The notes under the pieces are model-generated. The model searched no databases. It had not been told where the DNA came from and was given only the letters and a program-made list of their open reading frames with translations. Made by a program: the position numbers and the translations under genes. Source: Acidobacteriota bacterium (GTDB taxonomy: Bacteria; Acidobacteriota; Vicinamibacteria; Marinacidobacterales; Marinacidobacteraceae). Taken from it: DNA of 38,638 bases. Below are positions 33,754 to 38,638 of the stretch, piece after piece. Position 1 is the first letter of the stretch. The number at the start of each line of letters is the position of its first letter. Location: assembly GCA_022820545.1 (NCBI GenBank), contig JAJEFG010000097.1, positions 75,061-113,698 on the forward strand. The letters run 5' to 3'.

Positions 33754-35055
33754 ATGAAGAAGCCGATCGATCCCGAGGGGCTTCTCCTGTCGAGAGCCGC
33801 CAGCGACAGCGGCTTTCGGGAGCGCCTTCGCGTGAAGCCCCGGGAAACGATCGAAGCGGAGCTGGGCGTGCGCCTCGCCGAGGACCATGAGATTCACGTG
33901 CACGAACAGACCCCTGCCGCGACGCACGTGGTGCTTCCGCCGCGCAGCAGGCTCAGCGCGGCCGAACGGGAGGCGGCCCGGACCGGCGCGGCTTCGCTCG
34001 AGTTTCTCAGGAGGACGATGCACGACCCCGCCCCGCCGGTCCGTCCCCCGCTCCCGAAACGGGCGCGGCCCGACCGGACCGGAGCTACCGCCGCGGCGCT
34101 GGTCCGGGCGGCTCGCGAGAGCATCCGCCGCGCGCTCGGTTTCCTGGAATCCAATCTCGATGAGAACGGCGCCTGGCACTGTATCCGCTTCAATGTGGCC
34201 AACCCGGACATTCCACGGCATTTCGAAAGACCGCCGTTCGTTTCGGCCCTCTGCGCGCTTGCTCTCGAGAGTTCGGGTGAACCGCGGGCCAGGGCCATGT
34301 GCGCCTCCACGAGGGAATACGTGGCAAGCACCATCGAGTATCCCGGGCTGTGGCGGTACTACCGCCATCTGCCCCAGGATCTCGACAGCACTTCGCTGGC
34401 TTCGCTCCTCATCGGGACGCACCCCTGGATCGCACTCGGGAGGAATGTGCCGCCGATCCTGGCGAACCGCGACGGGGAGGGTCGTTTCCTGACCTGGGTG
34501 CTGGCCGCCGACGAACCGGGAGTCGTGTCGACCTTTCGCATCGAAGCCGATCCGGTGGTCAACGCGAACGTCATCGCCTACCTCGGCGACCATCCCGAAA
34601 CCAGGGCCGCCCAACGCTGGCTGGAAGCCCTGATTGCCGACGGCCGGGCCGAGGGCTCGTCCAAGTGGTATCCCGACCCGGTGGCGATCTACTACGCGGC
34701 CGCCCGTACCGTGATTCGCGTGCAGCCCGCCCTCGACCGGCTGCGGCCGGTCCTTGTGGATCGCGTCCTGGCCCTCGGCGACGCGAAGGGAGACTTCGGC
34801 AACGTCCTCCGGGCTGCTCAGGCAGTGTCGGCGCTCCACTGGGTCGGAGGGGTCGAACGCCTCGACGCGAAGAGGCAGGTCGAAGAGTTCATTGACTCGC
34901 AGCGCGAGGACGGCAGCTGGCCGGAGCTGCTGGCGTTTGGCGACCAGACGCTCAAGTGGGGCACGGTCGGGCAGATCGGGCATGGCTCGGAAGCGGTGAC
35001 CTCGGCCTTCTGCACCGAAGCCCTGGAGCGGCTCGTTGAAGTCCTGAGCGACTGA
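33754..35055 (+). CDS. NHLP-type leader fused to a terpene-cyclase-like (QW/toroid) domain
   Basis: A protein of 433 residues in two parts. Residues 1-79 match nitrile-hydratase-like leader peptides: FRERLRVKPRETIEAELGVR, the EDHEIHVHEQTPAATHVVLP strand, and LSAAEREAARTG, where TG stands in place of GG. Residues ~110-433 look like an alpha/alpha-toroid of the squalene-cyclase/prenyltransferase type, with DLDST (209-213, like the DxDD/S-T acid motif of class II terpene cyclases), an NGAW near 138-141, NANVIAYLG, YPDPVAIYY and a QREDGSW QW-motif (383-389). I know of no standard annotation for the fusion. It could be an enzyme recruited through its leader, or an exported or modified protein. It starts 66 bp after the transporter gene without a clear ribosome site, and ends 6 nt before the YcaO gene. 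Confidence 0.78.
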   Translation: MKKPIDPEGLLLSRAASDSGFRERLRVKPRETIEAELGVRLAEDHEIHVHEQTPAATHVVLPPRSRLSAAEREAARTGAASLEFLRRTMHDPAPPVRPPLPKRARPDRTGATAAALVRAARESIRRALGFLESNLDENGAWHCIRFNVANPDIPRHFERPPFVSALCALALESSGEPRARAMCASTREYVASTIEYPGLWRYYRHLPQDLDSTSLASLLIGTHPWIALGRNVPPILANRDGEGRFLTWVLAADEPGVVSTFRIEADPVVNANVIAYLGDHPETRAAQRWLEALIADGRAEGSSKWYPDPVAIYYAAARTVIRVQPALDRLRPVLVDRVLALGDAKGDFGNVLRAAQAVSALHWVGGVERLDAKRQVEEFIDSQREDGSWPELLAFGDQTLKWGTVGQIGHGSEAVTSAFCTEALERLVEVLSD

Positions 35056-35061
35056 CGGCCC

Positions 35062-37368
35062 GTGGAAAAAGTCACGTCCCGGCCGGGGATACTGACCCGG
35101 ACCACTCCCGCGGACCAGGGCCTCGTCGGCCTTCCGGCGCTGACGCCCCATCTGGAGTTCCACGACGTTGGCGAAGCCCAGACCCTGCTGGTTTCCGAGT
35201 CGTTCAACACCCTGTTGCACGGCGAGCTCTATCGCGCGCTGCTGCCGCTCCTCGACGGCCGCCGTTCGTGCGACGCGATCGTCAGGGCCGTCGAGGGGAC
35301 GCATTCCGCGGTCGAGGTTCTCGCCGCGGTGGCTGCGCTGTCCGCCCGGGGCTACGTCGTCTCCGCCGACCACGGCATGGACCGGCGCCGGGCGGCCTAC
35401 TGGTCGTCGCTGGGCGCCTCGCCACGCTGGGCGGAGAAGCGACTGGCGGAGTCGCGCATCGCGGTTGACGGCGATGACGGCCGGTTCATCCGCCATCTGG
35501 AAGCAAACGGCGCGGCAGTCGGGCCCGGGGATTCCGATCTCACGGTGGTGGTCAGCGACGACTATCTGGAGTCACGCCTCGCAGCAGTGAATCGGCGCCA
35601 ACTCGAGGCCGGGGCGCCCTGGATGGTGGTGCGCCCCCACGGCATGGAGGCGCTGTTCGGCCCGGTCTTTCGGGCGGATCGCCGGGGACCCTGTTGGGAC
35701 TGTCTCGCGCATCGCCTGGGCAGCCATCAGGAAGTCCACCGTTTTCTGCGCAACCTTGCCGGCGAACGGGCTGCCTTCAAGCCTTTCGCCACCCAACCCG
35801 CCGTGCTGGAAGCGCTGCACGGATTGATCGCGGCGGAGGTCGTCAAGTGGGTCGTGCTGGGGGACGCGGCGCCGATCCACGACCAGGCGATCGCGATCAA
35901 CGTCGGCACCCTGGAAAGTTCGCGGCATCCGGTGGGACGCCGGCCGCAGTGCCGGGCCTGTGGCGAGGCGGCGCTCCATCGCCCGGACCGGCCGCCCGTT
36001 CCCCTGCGCCTCGAACCGAGCCCCAAGGCGCATCGCAACAGCGGCGGGGCGCGCTCGGTGGCGCCGGAGGTCACCCTGGACAAGTACCGCCACCTGGTGA
36101 GCCCGATCAGCGGGGTGGTGACCTGGCTGACCCGCACCACCGACGCAAGCGACGCCTGGCTCCACGTCTACTGGGCCGGCAGCAACCCGGCCATGCGGAG
36201 CCGGAGCCTGAGTTCGCTCCGGCGCAGCCTGCGCAGCAAGAGCGCCGGCAAGGGCAGCACCGCGGAGCAATCGAAGGTCAGCGCCCTGTGCGAGGCGATC
36301 GAGCGCCATTCCGGCGCCCGCTGCGGTGACGAAATTCGTACCAGGAGGCGGTTCAGCGAGTTCACCAGCGAAGAGGCAATCCATCCCAACGACGTGCAGT
36401 TGTTCAGCGACAGCCAGCTCGACAACGCGGGCGACCTGAACGCGAAGGGGCATCCATACAACGTCGTGCCGCCGCGGCTCGACCCCGAGGGTGAAATCGA
36501 CTGGACCCCCGTGTGGTCGCTGACGCAGCAACGGCACCGCTATCTGCCGACGTCCATGCTCTATTCCATGCCGGCCGAAGCGCGCGAGCCTCACGACCTG
36601 ATCGCCGATTCCAACGGCTGCGCCGCGGGCAACACGCGGGAAGAAGCGATCCTGCAGGGCTTTTACGAACTGGTTGAGCGCGACGCGTTCGCCGTCTGGT
36701 GGTACAACCGCCTGCGCGTGCCGGCCGTCGAACTGTCCAGCTTCGACGACGCGTACCTCGCATCGGCCCCGCGCTACTACGCCCGTCGGGAGAGGGAGCT
36801 TTGGCTGCTCGACGTCACCTCCGACCTGGGTATTCCCACGTTCGTCGCGCTCTCGCGACGAACGTCCGCGGAGACCGAGGACATCATCTACGGTGCCGGC
36901 GCCCACGACGACCCGCGCATCGCGGCGCTACGCGCGATCTGCGAACTGAACCAGTGCCTTACCTGGCTGCCGGACCCCGCGAAGCCTGGCGGCGCGCCCA
37001 CCATCGATGACCCGCTGGCGCTTCGGTGGTGGAAGACGGCGCGGCTCGCCGACTGCCCCTGGCTCGCGCCGGACACCGGCCAGCCTCCCGCGAAGGCTTC
37101 ACGGTATCCGGTGAACGAATCGACGGACACCCGCGAAGACGTCGAGTCCTGCCGCTCGCTCGTCGAAGCCAGGGGGATGGAGTTCCTGGTGCTCGATCAG
37201 ACCCGGCCCGACATCGGGATGCCGGTGGTGCGGGTCATCGTGCCCGGCATGCGCCATTTCTGGGCGAGATTCGCTCCCGGGCGGCTCTACGACGTGCCGG
37301 TCAGCATGGGCTCCCGAGATCATCCTCTTGCCGAAGCGGATCTGAACCCCGCCCCCGTGATCGCGTGA
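35062..37368 (+). CDS. TOMM cyclodehydratase: RRE + E1-like + YcaO in one chain
   Basis: A protein of 768 residues. Residues ~30-102 look like a RiPP recognition element (winged-helix leader binder). Residues ~105-305 form an E1/ThiF-like 'ocin' domain with zinc cysteines CWDC (211-214) and CRAC (297-300). From ~335 to the end is a YcaO domain with the ATP-binding segments GKGSTAEQSKVSALCEAIER (396-415) and NGCAAGNTREEAILQ plus ELVERDAFAVWWYN (518-549). The C-terminus DLNPAPVIA resembles the proline-rich tails of this class. It would activate amide backbones with ATP, giving azolines, thioamides or related products on a leader-bearing substrate. No flavin dehydrogenase to make azoles is in the window. 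The start is a GTG at 35062, 6 nt after the upstream stop. Confidence 0.92.
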   Translation: MEKVTSRPGILTRTTPADQGLVGLPALTPHLEFHDVGEAQTLLVSESFNTLLHGELYRALLPLLDGRRSCDAIVRAVEGTHSAVEVLAAVAALSARGYVVSADHGMDRRRAAYWSSLGASPRWAEKRLAESRIAVDGDDGRFIRHLEANGAAVGPGDSDLTVVVSDDYLESRLAAVNRRQLEAGAPWMVVRPHGMEALFGPVFRADRRGPCWDCLAHRLGSHQEVHRFLRNLAGERAAFKPFATQPAVLEALHGLIAAEVVKWVVLGDAAPIHDQAIAINVGTLESSRHPVGRRPQCRACGEAALHRPDRPPVPLRLEPSPKAHRNSGGARSVAPEVTLDKYRHLVSPISGVVTWLTRTTDASDAWLHVYWAGSNPAMRSRSLSSLRRSLRSKSAGKGSTAEQSKVSALCEAIERHSGARCGDEIRTRRRFSEFTSEEAIHPNDVQLFSDSQLDNAGDLNAKGHPYNVVPPRLDPEGEIDWTPVWSLTQQRHRYLPTSMLYSMPAEAREPHDLIADSNGCAAGNTREEAILQGFYELVERDAFAVWWYNRLRVPAVELSSFDDAYLASAPRYYARRERELWLLDVTSDLGIPTFVALSRRTSAETEDIIYGAGAHDDPRIAALRAICELNQCLTWLPDPAKPGGAPTIDDPLALRWWKTARLADCPWLAPDTGQPPAKASRYPVNESTDTREDVESCRSLVEARGMEFLVLDQTRPDIGMPVVRVIVPGMRHFWARFAPGRLYDVPVSMGSRDHPLAEADLNPAPVIA

Positions 37369-37377
37369 GGAGGCGGC

Positions 37378-38496
37378 ATGAACATTGACGAGGCGGTCAC
37401 CCTCACCGAGGAGCGCCTCGCGGTCGAGGGCGGCACCATGGGTGACCTGCTGGGGCACTTTCGAAACCGGATCTCGCCGGTGCTCATCGGCGATCCGGAG
37501 TGGGAACTCGTACTCGGCCGGGCGCGGAAGCTCCCCATCACGCTGGGCGCCCTTCCCTTCGGCTTCGAGCTGCCGCTTCATGCACGCCAGCCGAGCGCGG
37601 ACTTCGGGGTCTCGCTGGCGAGCGGAACCAGATCGGCCGCGTTCTTCGAAGAGTGCGCGGCGGAGGACCCGGCGGATCAGACGGCGCGAGCGATTGCCCA
37701 GCTGTTTCGCCGGATGGATGCCGAGGACTCGCCGCTCCGCGAGATCGTCGGCCGCAAGGTGATGCTGGAATACGACATCGGTCCGGCGCGGCACGACGAA
37801 GGTTCGCTGCCCGGGATGTTCCTGCGGCCCGGGGAACGTCCGATCCTCGGCGCCCGCGGTCAGGGAAACGATGTCGGTCTGGTGGTGGACGCGCTCGCTT
37901 CCTGCGTGGGCTGGGAACTGACCGGCGCCGAGCGGCGAAACATCGAACGGACCTACCTCGCGCAGCCGGCAGACACCCGCATGGATTCGTTCGGGGTGTT
38001 TCCCTCCCGCTCGCGGGCGATCCGCCTCGCGGTCATGGGCTTCAGATCCGAGCGCGAAGTCAGTTCGTACCTCGAAGACACGGGTTGGCCGGGTGAACTT
38101 GCGGCCGTCCACTCCGTGATTTCCCGCTTCAAGGAACGCGCGCAGGTCGTGAGAAGCGGGGTGAACATCGACGTGGTGGAAGACGGTGTCGGTCCGACGC
38201 TCGGACTGACGCTCATCGTCAAGCAGCGGTACACGAAGAGCTCACGGTACTGGCTCGACGGCCTCACCGATTGGCAACCGTTCCTGGGCGCCCTCGACGA
38301 CGAGGACCTCGTGGTTTCAGCAAAGGTTGCCGCGCTTGCCGACTGGGTCTCGACGCCGACAACGCTGTTTGCGAAGTCGGGCCGCTACGTCCTGCTACGC
38401 GGGATCCATCACATCAAGCTGGTCATCGCGGGAGGCCGGCTTCGCCAGGCCAAGGCCTATGTGTTCATGGTGCTTTCCGCCGCAGTTTCCTCCTAG
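37378..38496 (+). CDS. Uncharacterised protein of the NHLM/TOMM operon
   Basis: A protein of 372 residues; I do not recognise a characterised family. It has no transmembrane helix or signal peptide. Distinctive segments are LPITLGALPFGFELPL (~52-67), GARGQGNDVGLVVDALAS (~158-175), GVNIDVVEDGVGPTLGLTL (261-279) and GIHHIKLVIAGGRLRQAKAY (342-361), a near-terminal His-Lys-rich stretch that looks like a conserved motif. The alternating beta-strand pattern of the second half is compatible with a barrel or ABBA-type fold, but this is weak. A good ribosome site (GGAGG) overlaps the upstream stop, with 9 nt between genes. By position it is probably a tailoring or accessory factor acting on the same substrate as the YcaO protein. 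Confidence 0.85.
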   Translation: MNIDEAVTLTEERLAVEGGTMGDLLGHFRNRISPVLIGDPEWELVLGRARKLPITLGALPFGFELPLHARQPSADFGVSLASGTRSAAFFEECAAEDPADQTARAIAQLFRRMDAEDSPLREIVGRKVMLEYDIGPARHDEGSLPGMFLRPGERPILGARGQGNDVGLVVDALASCVGWELTGAERRNIERTYLAQPADTRMDSFGVFPSRSRAIRLAVMGFRSEREVSSYLEDTGWPGELAAVHSVISRFKERAQVVRSGVNIDVVEDGVGPTLGLTLIVKQRYTKSSRYWLDGLTDWQPFLGALDDEDLVVSAKVAALADWVSTPTTLFAKSGRYVLLRGIHHIKLVIAGGRLRQAKAYVFMVLSAAVSS

Positions 38497-38521
38497 CCGG
38501 AAGTTTCGAGCGGCGTTTTCG

Positions 38522-38584
38522 TATAACTCCTTCACACTGGGGGAGTTGCTGGATTCTGTGATGTAGCGTTACTGGCTACATGCG
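38522..38584 (+). promoter_or_regulatory. Possible promoter and inverted repeats downstream of the operon
   Basis: This lower-GC intergenic stretch contains TATAAC (38522-38527), a weak -10 candidate, an inverted repeat aactcc/ggagtt (38525-38530 and 38542-38547), and a perfect 7-bp repeat atgtagc/gctacat (38561-38567 and 38575-38581) with a 7-nt loop. It could be the operon terminator, or an operator and promoter for a next gene. There is no U-tract after the second hairpin. Confidence 0.35.
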
Positions 38585-38638
38585 ATGAGAGACGGCGAGA
38601 AGATCGAAGGAACGTTGTTGGACGGGGGTGAGTTCGGG
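38585..38638 (+). CDS. Possible start of a next gene, truncated by the window edge
   Basis: An ATG at 38585 opens a frame of 18 codons (MRDGEKIEGTLLDGGEFG) that runs off the window. It is too short to assign or to be sure it is coding. If real, it is the next gene on the operon strand and the first place to look for a missing precursor peptide or further tailoring enzyme. Confidence 0.25.
   Translation, partial: MRDGEKIEGTLLDGGEFG

Noticed and set aside
33754..35055. LanC-like cyclase or nitrile hydratase subunit as alternative identity for the fusion
   Set aside because: The zinc ligands of LanC (Cys, Cys-His) and the nitrile-hydratase metal-binding CxxCSC are absent. QW-type and DLDST motifs fit a terpene-cyclase-like toroid better.
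32320..35496. A 1058-codon open frame on the minus strand across the NHLM operon
   Set aside because: It overlaps the ABC, fusion and YcaO genes in antisense, has no domain pattern and is explained by the codon bias of the real genes.

Overview
This is a GC-rich window (roughly two thirds G+C by eye) from a Gram-negative-type bacterium with type IV pili, a Tat system, a menaquinone/ubiquinone methyltransferase and a TonB-like protein. Gene content and order, especially pilin followed by an ABC transporter pair and a prepilin peptidase, resemble Myxococcota/Acidobacteriota-like lineages. No rRNA or housekeeping marker is present to fix the phylum, so this is only a suggestion. I saw no tRNA, rRNA, CRISPR array or transposase.

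Region 1 (1-8400) is metabolic and stress related. It holds a truncated PIN-domain toxin-like gene, a minus-strand msrA plus [2Fe-2S] ferredoxin pair, and a plus-strand run. The run comprises an aldehyde dehydrogenase, a very large kinase / LytM-like / class-III aminotransferase fusion, a carboxylesterase-type hydrolase, a threonine-dehydrogenase-like SDR and a membrane-anchored TlpA-type thioredoxin. The 3' end of the TlpA gene is duplicated (144 bp, two mismatches) around a palindromic element.

Region 2 (8636-14505, minus strand) reads tatA/B - tatC - S41 protease - HEAT-repeat protein - TPR/TonB-C protein, an envelope-biogenesis run. A divergent ubiE/menG follows on the plus strand.

Region 3 (15352-27604, minus strand) is a type IV pilus cluster. 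In transcription order it reads pilT, pilC, pilA, ABC ATPase, ABC permease, a hypothetical protein, pilD, then pilV, pilX, pilY1 and pilW. The ABC genes between pilin and prepilin peptidase match the layout of the myxococcal pilGHI genes.

Region 4 (27982-38496, plus strand) is the most interesting part. It is a compact six-gene operon for a ribosomally made natural product of the NHLM/TOMM type. It encodes a reduced HlyD-like adaptor, a C39-peptidase ABC exporter, a second NHLM-type ABC protein, a nitrile-hydratase-like leader fused directly to a terpene-cyclase-like (QW/toroid) domain, a one-piece RRE/E1-like/YcaO cyclodehydratase, and an uncharacterised 372-residue protein. No stand-alone precursor peptide is visible. 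The only recognisable leader is the one on the cyclase-like protein, which makes this operon a candidate for an undescribed leader-guided system. The window ends in a lower-GC intergenic stretch with two inverted repeats and a possible next start codon.
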